The notes: generated by a model from the letters alone, not told the origin. A stretch of 30,816 nucleotides of DNA from CAYOKT01 sp964404605 (GCA_964404605.1 CAYOKT010000031.1:1-30816), one strand, 5' to 3'. Positions 1-8,919 are shown, counted from the stretch's first letter. Numbers and translations: made by a program.

Positions 1-110
1 GTTCAGGATGACCGCGGAAGGCGTTCAGGATGACCGTGTTGGGAGCTACGATGGGTGGCCCTGTCAGCTTCGATGACAGGGTTTCTTGAGAACAGACCCC
101 GCTTTCAAAG
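1..110. repeat. Intergenic dispersed repeats at the left edge
   Basis: Two copies of the phrase GTTCAGGATGACCG-like (1-14 and 24-37) are followed by an inverted repeat, CCCTGTCA (59-66) and TGACAGGG (74-81). The same inverted repeat recurs at 8785-8808 and 9005-9027, and GTTCAGGATGAC recurs near the right edge at 30739-30750. No coding region is supported here. Repeats at both edges probably explain why the contig stops here. Confidence 0.7.
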
Positions 111-174
111 CCGGCAGGGTCACCCACAGCAGGCCTGTCTGTTCGAGAGATGGAGGGGAGCTTGTACCGTGGAA

Positions 175-2166
175 TTACTGCTCCACGCGCCCGCCGAGAT
201 GCTCCGCGAGGAACTGTTCCGCGCGGCGGTAGAAGTCGAGGCGGTTCTCCTCGATCCGGAAGCCATGCCCCTCGTTCGGATAGGAGATATACTCGACCTG
301 TACGCCGCTCTTCCTTAGCCGCTTCACGTATTCCTCGACCAGTTCCTTCGGCACGCGCGAATCTTTATCCCCCCCCGCGATGAAGAGGGGGATTTTCACC
401 TGGTCGGTGTTGTAGAAAGGCGATTGGGCGCGGAGAAATTCGACATCGGCGCTGTCCTGCGCGGTCCAGTCCGCCTCCTCCTTGGGTTCACCGGCCCGCG
501 GGCCGGAATCGTAGCGTGGGTATCGCCCGATGCGTGCGTCCAGTGTGGTCAGGTAGGCGCGCCAGATCGGGGGGACATACTGCACATAGGAGACGAGGTC
601 CACCAGCCCCACCGCCGAGACCGCCGCCCGGTAGAGGTCCGGGGTGAAGGTCGCGCAGGCGAGGGCGAAGTAACCGCCGATACTGCCGCCGTAAATCGCA
701 ATCTTGTCAGGGTCGGCGATTCCCGCATCCACCGCCCACCGGGCCGCATCGGAGAAGTCGTTCAGCACCTTGCGGCCGAGTTCACGGTTCCCGGCGTTCA
801 TGAACTTCTTGCCGAACCCGTAGGTGCCGCGGTAATTCACCTGCAGGCAGGCATACCCCCGGTTGGCGAGCCACTGCGCTTCGGGGTTGTAGCCCCAGAT
901 ATCCCGCTTCAACCCGCCGCCGTGCGCGAGGATCACCAGCGGTCCGGCCTTCTTTCGCCCGATGGGCCGCGTCAGATACGAGTAGAGCGTGAAACCGTCC
1001 CGGGATTGAATCTGCACCGGCTGCATCGGCGCGAGTGGACGTCCGACCAACGCCTCCCGCTGCACGAACAGCGTGGTCACGGAGCTGTCGGCGCTGTCGT
1101 ACACCGCGTAGCGGACCGGCTTTGTATCGCTCTCGTAGGCGATGAGCCAGTAACGCGTGTCCGGAGTGCGGTCGATGATCCAGGCATCACCCTCCCCGCT
1201 CGCCCGGATGCGGCGGAGATCCCCTTCGACCGCCGGGTCGAGAACCTTGTACTCGAGGCGGTCCTTGAGGAAGGTGACGAACTGCGCCCGGCCGGTTCCC
1301 GGGTGCAGGTAGACCTTGCTGACATCCGCGACGGGGTCTTCCGCGAGCAGCTCGATCTGTTTCGTTTTCAGGTCGTAGCGGACCAGCGCGGAGGTGTTTC
1401 GCCCGCGGCTGTCGCGCAGGTACAGCCCTTTGCCGTCCGGGGTGAACCCCTCCTGCCAACTGATGTCGTCGATCAACCCCCAGCGGATCTCCTCGCGGAA
1501 CGGCCCGCGGGGACCATCGCGCAGGAGCAGGGTCTGACCCGCATCGTCCTCCGCTCGGAGGGCACCACGCAGATCCATCTTCGAATCGAACAGCCAGATG
1601 ACCGCATCCTTGATCCCGCGCTGGATCAGCCTGGTTTCCCCCGTATTGAGGTTGACACGATAGATGTCAAAGACGCTGGGATCGCGGTTGTTCACCCCGA
1701 CCATCACCTCCTCGGGGTGGCAGGGACAACGATAGAGCAGGCGGGTTTGCATGGGACCGCGGACATCGCTTTTCGGGAAGAAGGAGCGGATCTCGCCCGT
1801 GGTCACATCGACGGAATAGAGACGCCAGTTCTCATCGGCGTCGCGATCCTGGATGAAGGCGACGTGGCGGTTGTCATAGGCCCAGACCAGGGAGTAGATC
1901 CCCCGCCCCTGGTCTTCGGTGATGGGGTGATCATCCTCCTCGCCCACGGTGCGGATCCAGATGTTCTGCACACCGTCGAGAGGCGCGAGGTAGGCGACCT
2001 TCCGGCCGTCCGGCGAGAGACGGGGTTTAACCCGGTCCGGGTTTCCGAAGAGGACACTGCGAGGGATGAGTTCGACCCGCGGCCGGGCGCAGCCGGCTGC
2101 CAGCAGGATGAAAACGGCCAGGAATAGATTCGCACGGCGCGGAGCACGAGCCGGCAATCGCCACAT
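175..2166 (-). CDS. S9-family prolyl oligopeptidase-type peptidase, predicted lipoprotein
   Basis: The 663-residue protein has the layout of S9 acylaminoacyl/dipeptidyl peptidases: an N-terminal beta-propeller of WD40-like blades (about residues 40-390, with motifs such as 'SPDGRKVAYLAP') and a C-terminal alpha/beta hydrolase domain. The nucleophile motif GGSIGG places Ser at about 495. Asp at about 602 in GGDKDSRVP and His at about 634 in NEGHGF complete the triad. The N-terminus is a lipoprotein signal with lipobox LAAGC at about residues 22-26, so the enzyme should be anchored in the periplasm or outer membrane. The ATG at 2166 has a GAGGT Shine-Dalgarno 7 nt upstream. These enzymes cleave short peptides at the N-terminus or after proline; the substrate is not determinable here. 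It is the last gene of a minus-strand run but has its own candidate promoter (2273-2301). Confidence 0.93.
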   Translation of the reverse strand: MWRLPARAPRRANLFLAVFILLAAGCARPRVELIPRSVLFGNPDRVKPRLSPDGRKVAYLAPLDGVQNIWIRTVGEEDDHPITEDQGRGIYSLVWAYDNRHVAFIQDRDADENWRLYSVDVTTGEIRSFFPKSDVRGPMQTRLLYRCPCHPEEVMVGVNNRDPSVFDIYRVNLNTGETRLIQRGIKDAVIWLFDSKMDLRGALRAEDDAGQTLLLRDGPRGPFREEIRWGLIDDISWQEGFTPDGKGLYLRDSRGRNTSALVRYDLKTKQIELLAEDPVADVSKVYLHPGTGRAQFVTFLKDRLEYKVLDPAVEGDLRRIRASGEGDAWIIDRTPDTRYWLIAYESDTKPVRYAVYDSADSSVTTLFVQREALVGRPLAPMQPVQIQSRDGFTLYSYLTRPIGRKKAGPLVILAHGGGLKRDIWGYNPEAQWLANRGYACLQVNYRGTYGFGKKFMNAGNRELGRKVLNDFSDAARWAVDAGIADPDKIAIYGGSIGGYFALACATFTPDLYRAAVSAVGLVDLVSYVQYVPPIWRAYLTTLDARIGRYPRYDSGPRAGEPKEEADWTAQDSADVEFLRAQSPFYNTDQVKIPLFIAGGDKDSRVPKELVEEYVKRLRKSGVQVEYISYPNEGHGFRIEENRLDFYRRAEQFLAEHLGGRVEQ

Positions 2167-2272
2167 GGCGCTACCTCACTTGACCCCTGACTCTATGGTG
2201 TCCGGCTCTCCACGCCCCGGAAGGATGGGTGACCCTGCCCCTCTCCCTCCACGCGGCGGGATGTACACCGGC

Positions 2273-2301
2273 AGAATACAACAACTTTCCCGGCGGGGCA
2301 A
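2273..2301 (-). promoter_or_regulatory. Candidate sigma-70 promoter for the S9 peptidase gene
   Basis: On the minus strand, TTGCCC (2301-2296) and TATTCT (2278-2273) are separated by 17 nt in the 175-nt gap between the HEAT-like gene and the S9 gene. Spacing is ideal and the hexamers are moderate matches. No experimental support; inferred from consensus only. Confidence 0.4.
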
Positions 2302-2341
2302 CCATGCGCCCCGGATTTGTCCTCTCCCGCCGGACCCCTCT

Positions 2342-4665
2342 TCAGTATCCCCCGGCGCCGAGCGCGAGGGCGAGACCATACTCCGTCCAGGCGGCGGTCT
2401 TCTCGTCCTTCACCTTTCGCAGCGCCATCAACAGGGGCACGGCGAGGTCCGGCNNNNNNNNNNNNNNNNNNNNNNNNNNNNNNNNNNNNNNNNNNNNNNN
2501 NNNNNNNNNNNNNNNNNNNNNNNNNNNNNNNNNNNNNNNNNNNNNNNNNNNNNCTTCTCGTCCTTCACCTTTCGCAGCGCCATCAACAGGGGCACGGCGA
2601 GGTCCGGCTTCTCCTCCGCGAGGATCTCGGCGAACCGGCGCAGGGCCTGCACGGGATAGTTACCGATCCGCTTCCGCAACAGTTTCGCCCCCCGCCGGAC
2701 GGCCTTCTCACGTACCTCCTCCCCGATGGAAGGCGAGTGAAACAGCAGCACGGCGGCCCGCGGATCCCACCCGGGCCGTGGCGCGAACACGATCTCCGCC
2801 AGCGCCCGGGCATCCTCCACCGGACCACGTCTCAACCGTTCGTCAAAGGCGATCAGGGAATAGGGTCCCTCGGCGTTTCGCGCCACCTGGAGGAGCGCCG
2901 CGGACGCGGCATCCGAGCTGTCGCGGGAGAGGACGATCAGGGCGGACCGGCGGTACTCCACCGCCCGTTCCCGCCAGCCCGGCAGGTCCATCTCTTCGGT
3001 CAGAACCTGCCGGAGGAAGGGGGCGAGAACCGCGGGGGACATCCCCGCCAGCGAAAGCAGGTTCGGAGGGGAACTGTCCGCCTGCATCGTGGGCAACAGG
3101 GACAGCGCGTACTCCGCCGCGGCAGGGGTCGGGTCCTGCGCGAGGAGCGTCAGCGCCATTCCGCGCATCGAAAGAGGCGCCCCGTCCGCGAAGCGCAGCA
3201 GCAGCGCCTCGACGCCCGGCAGGCTGTCGGCGCGGGCGGCCAGCCGCGCGAGCGCCAGCCCGCCCCCCGACTTTACAAGCATCAACGGGTCCGCCGCCTC
3301 GCCGGCAGCGAGGATCGAATCGACTTCACCGCGGGCGATGTCGAACGCGAACCGCCAGGCGCGCTCCTCCCTCATCCCGGCGAGAGCGGACAGCACCGCC
3401 GTCCGGCGCACTCCCCGCCGGTAGGCGGCGATGAGGGTGTCCGCCGCAGCCGGCGCGCCGGTGCGGGCGAGCGCCTTCACGATCACCGGCCCCAGCTTCG
3501 CCTCCAGCGCCGTCGGCGAGCGGAGCAGGGCGGCCAGCGGCGCCACGGCACGACCGCCGAGCCGCTCCGCGAGGGGGTTCAGCGCCCCGGCGAGGGCCCT
3601 GCGGGCCCCGGCGGACCACGGTCCACTCCGGCCCGTTTCGATGCACTCCGCGGCGGTGCGCAGCAGCCTTTCGGCGCGCTCCGCGCTTCTCGTGCGCGCG
3701 AGAATCAGCGTGGCGGCGAGGTCGAACGGTTCGGTTCGGGCGTCCGCCGCGAGGAAGGACTCCATCGCATCGGCGAGGGAATCGGGACCAGGGGCGGATT
3801 CGGGCCGCCAGAGACCGGCGCAGAGGCGGGCGATGTCGGGTTCCGGCGCCTGTCCGCCGGCGTACACCCGCCGGATCGCCCGTTCGAGGAGCACGCGCCC
3901 CCGCCCGTCCGGCAGGCGGGCGACCAGGGCGGCGCGCAGGTAGTCGGGCCCATGCCGCCTCGCCCCGGCGCCCCGCAGAACGAGGCTGTCCGCCAGGGCG
4001 GCGAGCGGCTCGAGGGGTGCCGGGGATGGGGCGCGCTCCACCCGGCGGGCGCAGGCCGCGAGGAACCCGGCGCTGAACGGCCGGGTCATCAGCGTGGCGG
4101 CCTCGACCGCAGCGCTGTCCGGCGGGAGCTTCTCCCAGCGAGGTGTCAACCGCGCCCAGAGCGCTCCCTCGGCCGCGAGGGAGCCCGCCGTGCCGGCCTG
4201 TTCGAGGGCGGCGCGGGTCAACGCAGCGATTCCGTTCCCCGGGCCATGAATCGTGGCTGCCAGCCGCCTCAGCCGGAGCCGCTCCGCCGTCTCCCCGGTG
4301 ATCCACTCCCCGGGGCGCAATGTGTCCGGGGGAAGGGCGTACCGCCCGCGCAGACGATTATGCTTGGCGCGTTCACGGACCTCCCGGGTGAGCAGCAGCA
4401 GGAGGGTGTCACCGGGGGAACCGCCCTCCCCGGGGGCGGGCAGGGACAGCGTGTCCGGCGCGCCGCCGAACCAGGTTTCCACCACCTCGTAGTACATCCC
4501 CTCGGGCGACGGGCCCACCGGGCGGGCCCGCACGGCGGCGTCCGCCAGCGCGAGGGCGCGCCCGAGCGCCGCCGGGTCGAGGGGCGCCGCCCGCACCGTG
4601 CAAACGACCCCGAAGAGAAGAAAAAGGCCCGCAAGGGCCCCGAATCGAAGCGTTCGTTTCACCAC
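2342..4665 (-). CDS. Exported HEAT-like alpha-repeat protein of unknown function, split by the scaffold gap
   Basis: After collapsing the false gap (155 nt removed) the gene reads as 723 codons with no frame problem. It ends in TAAWTEYGLALALGAGGY and a TGA at 2344-2342. The protein starts with a signal peptide (MKRTLRFGALAGLFLLFG..., cleavage near VRA-AP) and is then almost entirely Ala/Leu/Arg-rich paired helices such as 'AADTLIAAYRRGV' and 'ALTLLAQDPTPAAAEYAL', resembling HEAT/armadillo repeats. I recognise no catalytic motif. The start is uncertain: GTG at 4665 (or 4662) fits the signal peptide best, while an in-frame ATG at 4740 would add about 25 atypical residues. It lies 82 nt after ssb in the same direction. 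A periplasmic scaffold or binding role is possible but unproven. Confidence 0.75.
2399..2608. other. Artificial scaffold gap (100 N) flanked by an identical 55-bp overlap
   Basis: Bases 2454-2553 are exactly 100 N. The 55 bases before the gap (2399-2453) are identical to the 55 bases after it (2554-2608). An exact overlap bounded by the Ns is what a de Bruijn assembler leaves when two contigs share one k-mer (k=55) and a scaffolder inserts a default gap. Removing one copy plus the Ns (155 nt) restores an open frame in the gene at 2342-4665, so the true gap is very probably zero. Confidence 0.9.
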
Positions 4666-4747
4666 CGCCCCGTGCTGAATGAGGGAGACGGCGCGGGATG
4701 CCGTTCCTCCGGCCCGGCCGCGCTCCGTGCCCGGCCGCATCGTCCAC

Positions 4748-5248
4748 TCAGAAGGGGAGGTCTTCATCATCCGCCGCGCCGAACCCCGGTTCTCCCGCCT
4801 TGTCATCGGAGAGGGGTTCATAATGGGTTTCGCCCGGCCCGGGCGCGGCTTCGGGTTTCGCCGCGGCTTTCGCGCGGGGCTCCGCACCGCCGCGGGCGGT
4901 CTCCATGCCCCCGCCGCCTTCGCCGCGGCGTCCGAGCATCTGGAAGTTCTGCACCTCGATCTCGGTGATGTAGCGCTTCTGCCCCTCCTTGTCCTCGTAG
5001 TTCCGCGTGCGGATGCGGCCCTCGACATAGATCTGGGACCCCTTGCGCAGGTATTCATTGGCCACTTCCGCCTGGCGGCGCCAGAAGACGAGGTTGTGCC
5101 ACTCGGTCTGTTCCTTCTTCTCGCCGTCACGGTTGGTCCAGCGTTCCGAAGTTGCGAGCGAAACCTTCGTGACCGCTACGCCGCTCTGGGTATACGTCAG
5201 CTCCGGGTCGCGACCCAGGTTGCCGATAAGGATAACCTTGTTCACCAT
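4748..5248 (-). CDS. ssb: Single-stranded DNA-binding protein
   Basis: The 166-residue protein begins MVNKVILIGNLGRDPEL, the canonical N-terminus of the bacterial SSB OB-fold. It continues with the conserved 'TEWHNLVFW', 'YLRKGSQIYVEGRI' and 'EIEVQNFQMLGRR' segments. After about residue 112 comes a disordered Gly/Ala/Pro-rich linker, then the acidic tip DDEDLPF, which in this family recruits repair and replication partners. The ATG at 5248 is preceded by GGAGG about 10 nt upstream; an in-frame extension to 5299 does not match the family and was dropped. It coats single-stranded DNA during replication, recombination and repair. It is not next to rpsF or rpsR, the common neighbours. Confidence 0.97.
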   Translation of the reverse strand: MVNKVILIGNLGRDPELTYTQSGVAVTKVSLATSERWTNRDGEKKEQTEWHNLVFWRRQAEVANEYLRKGSQIYVEGRIRTRNYEDKEGQKRYITEIEVQNFQMLGRRGEGGGGMETARGGAEPRAKAAAKPEAAPGPGETHYEPLSDDKAGEPGFGAADDEDLPF

Positions 5249-5338
5249 GGATGGATTTCCTCCGCCGTTCTCAGGATTGCCGCCGGCGCGACCATGCACC
5301 TCCGAAGGGAAACACCGGCACCGGGTGATCCGCCCGCG

Positions 5339-5764
5339 CTACTCCCCCTTCACCGGTACTCTCCCGGGTGAGCGCCCTCTCCCGGCCACCAACCACAGAA
5401 CCACCCCGATCCCCGCGCCGACACCGTTCGCGAGAGCGTCATAGGGAGAGGGGAAACGCCCCGGAATCAAGGCCTGGTGCCACTCATCCAGGCCGCCGTA
5501 AACTACGCAGAAAAGCCAGACAATCCAAGCCGCCGCTATGTTACGCGGCCGATCGAACACCGCGCGCGCAGCGAGCAGGCCGAGCAGGCCGTACACGATG
5601 GCGTGCATCAGCTTGTCGAAGGTGAACAGCTTCTGCAGCGGGGGCGGGATCTCCTCCATCGGGATCGATGACACCGCCAGGATCACCACCGCCCAGAGGG
5701 CGGCATGGACCCATTTCGCGCGTCCGGCTCCCCGCCCGCCCTCCGCGGCGCCCGTTCGCTCCAT
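5339..5764 (-). CDS. VanZ-like membrane protein
   Basis: The 141-residue protein has four predicted transmembrane helices: roughly VHAALWAVVILAVSS, LMHAIVYGLLGLLAA, IAAAWIVWLFCVVYGG and DALANGVGAGIGVVLWL. Typical VanZ features are visible: 'FDKLMHAIVYGLLG', the acidic 'YGGLDEWHQALIPGR' loop and the closing 'SPYDALANGVGAGIG'. VanZ was named for low-level teicoplanin resistance in Enterococcus, but most members in other phyla have no known role, so resistance should not be inferred. I chose the ATG at 5764 because GGGAGG lies about 6 nt upstream; upstream ATGs (5785, 5818) lack this. It is 50 nt downstream of the nuclease-fold gene and 90 nt upstream of ssb, all on the minus strand. Confidence 0.85.
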   Translation of the reverse strand: MERTGAAEGGRGAGRAKWVHAALWAVVILAVSSIPMEEIPPPLQKLFTFDKLMHAIVYGLLGLLAARAVFDRPRNIAAAWIVWLFCVVYGGLDEWHQALIPGRFPSPYDALANGVGAGIGVVLWLVAGRGRSPGRVPVKGE

Positions 5765-5814
5765 CCGCGTCCTCCCGGACCTCATCGGATTTATATCATC
5801 TACATGCAAGCGGG

Positions 5815-7611
5815 TCACCGCAGCAGCACGGCGCGGCTCACCTCCGTCCGGCCCCCCGACCGCGCGAGAACCAGGTAAACCCCCGTGGCGGCGGGAACCC
5901 CGCTCTCCGTGACACCGTCCCAGAGGATCTCATGCCGCCCGGCGGGCAGGGAGCCCGCGAACACCGTCGCCACCCTCCGTCCCAGCAGGTCGAACACGCG
6001 GACGCTCGCCGGGCCGGACACCCCCGCCGCAAGCTCGATCCGCACGCCGGCGTTCGCCGGGTTCGGCCACACCCTCAGGCCCAGCGCCCCCGGCACGGCG
6101 GCCCGCCCGCCCGCCTCGCCCGCCGCGGAGGTTCCCGCGGGGTGGAAGTCGGCCACGTGGGGCAGGTGGTCGGACGCTGTTTCGCTGTCATCCCTCAAGA
6201 GCCCGAGTTCGAGGCGCATGGCGGCGGGGAGATCCCGCGTGTCGAGGACAAAATGGCTGCCCACCGAGAGGCGGGAATCCGTGTAGAGGATGTAATCGAG
6301 CCGCCCCGGTGAATAGGTGCTCCCATCATTGCGCCAGGTGTAGCTCATCATCAGGGCGCTCTGCCGGGAGACGAGGTCGGCCAGCTCGCTGCCATCCCAA
6401 TCGGGGGGCGCGCCCGTTCCGAAAAAATCCGTGTTGACGATCCGGCCGGTGCGCAGGGTCTCGACCTGCTGCCGCCATCCGACCAGGTTCATGTCCCCGG
6501 TGATGATGACCGGGGTATTCTCCTCGAGGGTCACCGCCCCCCCGGGCTGCATCGCGTCGCGCAGCCAGGCCATGGTCGCATCGATCTCCCACTGGCGCCC
6601 TTCGTTGTTGCCGCAGCAGGGATAATGCGCGTCGATGACGAGAACCGGCCCGGTCCCGGGCGCCTCGATGAGATGCGCGCTCGCACGCGCTTCGGGGATG
6701 GGCCAGGAAGCCGTGATCGGCCAGCGGCTGGCGACGATGAGGTCGCCGTTCACCTTGACCGCGTTCCATCCCAGCGGGCCGGGCAACGGCAGCCAGGCAT
6801 CGAGCATCCCGCGGACCGCCGCGGGCTCCGTGCTCCACACCTCCTGCAGGGCGATGATATCGGGCTGGATCGCCTGGAGAACGCGGCGGAAGGGTTCCGG
6901 CCGCGAGGCGATGCCGTCGTAGAGAACATTCCAGGTCACCAGCCGGACATGGGCGCTGTCCAGGCGGTCGAGGGAGAGGGTGTCGATGGGCGGCCCGGGG
7001 TCCGGGGAAAAGGTGAACTGGACGCCGCCGGAGTCCGGGAAACGGTCGCCGCCGGTGCGGACCTCCTCCAGCGCGATGCGCACGCCCGGCCCGCCGAGCA
7101 GCTCCGCCTGCCCCGTCGGGTGGGCGTCACGGCGCAGGGCGACCTCGAACTCCCCGCCGCTCACCGTGGGGGCGGTCACCAGCCGGACGGCGAAATGGCC
7201 GACCGTGACCGGGCCGCCGCCGGGGGGGAAATAGGTGCCCGATTTGTCCCCGAAACGCCAGACAAGGTCCGCCCCGATCCCGCTTGAGGGGAGGCCCGTG
7301 CCGGCATCGAGGTCCGTATCGAGGAGGAGACGCAGGTCGTTGTCTTCCTGCAGGATGAACTCCCCTCCCGTGCGGAAGCGGAGCAGCAGCCAGCCGTGCT
7401 GGTTCACCGCCCACAGGCTGTCGAAGTCGGCCCCGCCGGGCGCGCCGTCCCCGGCGGGATCGCCCGCGAGGGCCTCGACCGCCGCCCAGTCGGCGGTGAA
7501 GCCGTCGAGCAGGACCAAGCCCTCCTGCGCCGAAAGGGGCGCCGCGAGAAGCAGAACGGCGAGCAGCGCCATCTTGAAGCCGCGCGCCCCTGCCACCTTC
7601 AGAGAAACCAT
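5815..7611 (-). CDS. Secreted endonuclease/exonuclease/phosphatase-fold enzyme with a C-terminal sorting domain
   Basis: The 598-residue protein has a signal peptide (MALLAVLLLAAPLSAQ) and an N-terminal beta-rich region (about 20-215) with a 'WLLLRFRTGG...LLLDTD' pattern resembling carbohydrate-binding-like sandwiches. An EEP domain (about 225-500) follows, with motifs LVTWNVLYDG, catalytic Glu in LQEVWS, GDMNLVGW, and the terminal SDHLPHVADF. The last ~80 residues are a FlgD-like/type IX sorting domain ('VWPNPANAG', 'VRVFDLLGRRVATV', 'GVYLVLARSGG'). EEP enzymes include DNases, phosphoinositide phosphatases and sphingomyelinases; which applies is undetermined. The ATG at 7611 gives the best signal peptide; a GTG/ATG extension to 7650 is less likely. 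It should be exported and attached to or released from the cell surface. Confidence 0.88.
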   Translation of the reverse strand: MVSLKVAGARGFKMALLAVLLLAAPLSAQEGLVLLDGFTADWAAVEALAGDPAGDGAPGGADFDSLWAVNQHGWLLLRFRTGGEFILQEDNDLRLLLDTDLDAGTGLPSSGIGADLVWRFGDKSGTYFPPGGGPVTVGHFAVRLVTAPTVSGGEFEVALRRDAHPTGQAELLGGPGVRIALEEVRTGGDRFPDSGGVQFTFSPDPGPPIDTLSLDRLDSAHVRLVTWNVLYDGIASRPEPFRRVLQAIQPDIIALQEVWSTEPAAVRGMLDAWLPLPGPLGWNAVKVNGDLIVASRWPITASWPIPEARASAHLIEAPGTGPVLVIDAHYPCCGNNEGRQWEIDATMAWLRDAMQPGGAVTLEENTPVIITGDMNLVGWRQQVETLRTGRIVNTDFFGTGAPPDWDGSELADLVSRQSALMMSYTWRNDGSTYSPGRLDYILYTDSRLSVGSHFVLDTRDLPAAMRLELGLLRDDSETASDHLPHVADFHPAGTSAAGEAGGRAAVPGALGLRVWPNPANAGVRIELAAGVSGPASVRVFDLLGRRVATVFAGSLPAGRHEILWDGVTESGVPAATGVYLVLARSGGRTEVSRAVLLR

Positions 7612-7704
7612 CCCGTCACCCCTTCCCGATCTCCCGGCTCCGCGCTTCACCCTTCCAATACTCCAAACGCCCGGTGGATTCCCGGCGTCGCCGCGGCGGC
7701 CGGG

Positions 7705-7732
7705 TGGACCGTCTCCCCAGTGTAACTAAAAT
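7705..7732 (+). promoter_or_regulatory. Candidate promoter of the EDG-repeat gene, with a small hairpin at the start site
   Basis: TGGACC (7705-7710) and TAAAAT (7727-7732) lie 16 nt apart upstream of the gene at 7778. Just after the -10 is a short perfect inverted repeat, GACGA-caaaa-TCGTC (7733-7747), which could be an operator or a 5'-leader hairpin. A GGGAGGAG ribosome site precedes the ATG. Consensus reading only. Confidence 0.35.
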
Positions 7733-7777
7733 GACGACAAAATCGTCTAAGAAGAAAGGGAGTCAAGGGAGGAGCAG

Positions 7778-8695
7778 ATGATTTCTCACCGTATCGCAGG
7801 CAGGGTCGCCATGCCCCTGTGCAGCATCCTCATCCTGCTGGCCGCCGCTTCCACCGCCGCCGCGCGGGAAAAGAAGGATGAAACGAAGCAGACCTATCAC
7901 CTGGACGAGGTGTACCCCATCGCGCCGGACGGGACCCTTCTCCTCGTCACGGAGGATGCCGATGTGGAGATCATCGGCAGCGACCGCAGCGATGTTCACG
8001 TCGTCGTGGACCACACGTTGTACGTCCGCGGTGTCGTGCTGCGCGCGGATTCCACCCCCTTCGAGATGGAGGTCGTCGCGGAGAAGGGAAACCTGAGCAT
8101 CCGGCAGGTCGGGGGCGACTACTCCGTCGGAATGATCTTCGGCTCGGTGCGCGAGGACTACCGGGTGCTCATCGAGGCGCCGAAAAGCGTGAACCTCAAC
8201 CTGCGCGGCGATGATGACGACTACAAGATCCGCGGGATGGAGGGCGAACTGCGCCTGCGCTTCGAGGATGGGGATGCGCGCATCGTCTCCTACAAGGGCG
8301 AGCACGTTGAGGTCGAGTGCGAGGATGGCTCGGTGGAGATCGAGGGCGGCTCCGGCCTGCTGGAGGGGTACTCCGAGGACGGGGAAATCACCGTCGAAGA
8401 AGGCACCTACCGGGAGATGGACCTCTCCTGCGAGGACGGCGACCTGGAGATCGAGAACGCCCTCGCGGATGACGGCACCTATTCCCTGCGCACCGAGGAC
8501 GGCGACATCAGGTTCACCGTCCTCTCCGGCGGCGGAACCTTCCGCGCCACCTTCGAGGACGGCGGCGCCCGCGCCGACTCCAGGTTCGAGAAGGTCGATG
8601 AGGACGATGGGTTCCGCGAGTTCCGGCTGCCGGGCGGCGAGGCGAAGGTGCGCCTGAAGGCCGAAGACGGCTCCATCCGACTCTACGCGAAGTAG
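7778..8695 (+). CDS. Exported beta-strand-repeat protein with EDG motifs (DUF4097/adhesin-like)
   Basis: The 305-residue protein has a signal peptide (PLCSILILLAAASTAAA). The mature part is nearly all short beta strands, and the tripeptide EDG occurs seven times in the second half (FEDGDARI, CEDGSVEI, SEDGEITV, CEDGDLEI, TEDGDIRF, FEDGGARA, AEDGSIRL), about every 15-25 residues. This is the pattern of DUF4097-type 'putative adhesin' proteins, which form a right-handed beta-helix-like stack. No catalytic motif is visible and the biochemical role is unknown. The composition is strongly acidic (Asp/Glu in nearly every turn), so cation binding is conceivable but only inferred. The ATG at 7778 has GGGAGGAG 5 nt upstream. 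It is transcribed divergently from the nuclease-fold gene. Confidence 0.8.
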   Translation: MISHRIAGRVAMPLCSILILLAAASTAAAREKKDETKQTYHLDEVYPIAPDGTLLLVTEDADVEIIGSDRSDVHVVVDHTLYVRGVVLRADSTPFEMEVVAEKGNLSIRQVGGDYSVGMIFGSVREDYRVLIEAPKSVNLNLRGDDDDYKIRGMEGELRLRFEDGDARIVSYKGEHVEVECEDGSVEIEGGSGLLEGYSEDGEITVEEGTYREMDLSCEDGDLEIENALADDGTYSLRTEDGDIRFTVLSGGGTFRATFEDGGARADSRFEKVDEDDGFREFRLPGGEAKVRLKAEDGSIRLYAK

Positions 8696-8723
8696 ACCCC
8701 CGTGCGCGGAGGGCGGGGTCAGA

Positions 8724-8746
8724 AGGGCACGGCATGCCGTGCTCCT
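8724..8746. repeat. Dispersed palindrome, family A, copy 1 (GGGCACGGC core)
   Basis: AGGGCACGGCA-TGCCGTGCTCCT is a near-perfect palindrome. It recurs with a CG centre at 9071-9094 and 30588-30611, always intergenic, which fits a REP-like element. Confidence 0.75.
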
Positions 8747-8784
8747 ACAGCGAAACGCCCCCGAACGCGGGGGGAATCGGGGAA

Positions 8785-8808
8785 ACCCCGTCATCAAAGC
8801 TGACAGGG
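8785..8808. repeat. Dispersed inverted repeat, family C, copy 2 (GACAGGG arms)
   Basis: The copy reads CCCCGTCA-tcaaagc-TGACAGGG followed by CCACCC. Its flanks (GGGGAAACCC to the left) match the copies at 57-85 (opposite strand) and 8998-9033. Confidence 0.7.
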
Positions 8809-8826
8809 CCACCCGACGGGGGGTGG

Positions 8827-8877
8827 CCCGGGACTTCTCGCCCGCCGTAGCCGCAGGCGCAGGCGGGCAGTCCCGGG
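8827..8877. repeat. Dispersed long hairpin, family B, copy 1 (CCCGGGACT arms)
   Basis: Outer arms CCCGGGACT (8827-8835) and AGTCCCGGG (8869-8877) enclose inner arms GCCCGCC (8840-8846) and GGCGGGC (8862-8868). Identical outer arms occur at 22011-22060, after the rhodanese gene. Confidence 0.75.
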
Positions 8878-8919
8878 TCTCACATCCATGTTTGCCGGTT
8901 ACCCGGAAGCGGGGGGTGG

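Noticed and set aside
424..2127. 567-codon plus-strand frame opposite the S9 peptidase
   Set aside because: Antisense shadow; the minus strand has a complete catalytic triad and signal peptide.
5339..5764. Glycopeptide resistance gene (vanZ)
   Set aside because: Only the fold family matches. No vanRSHAX neighbours exist, and VanZ-like proteins are widespread without a resistance role.
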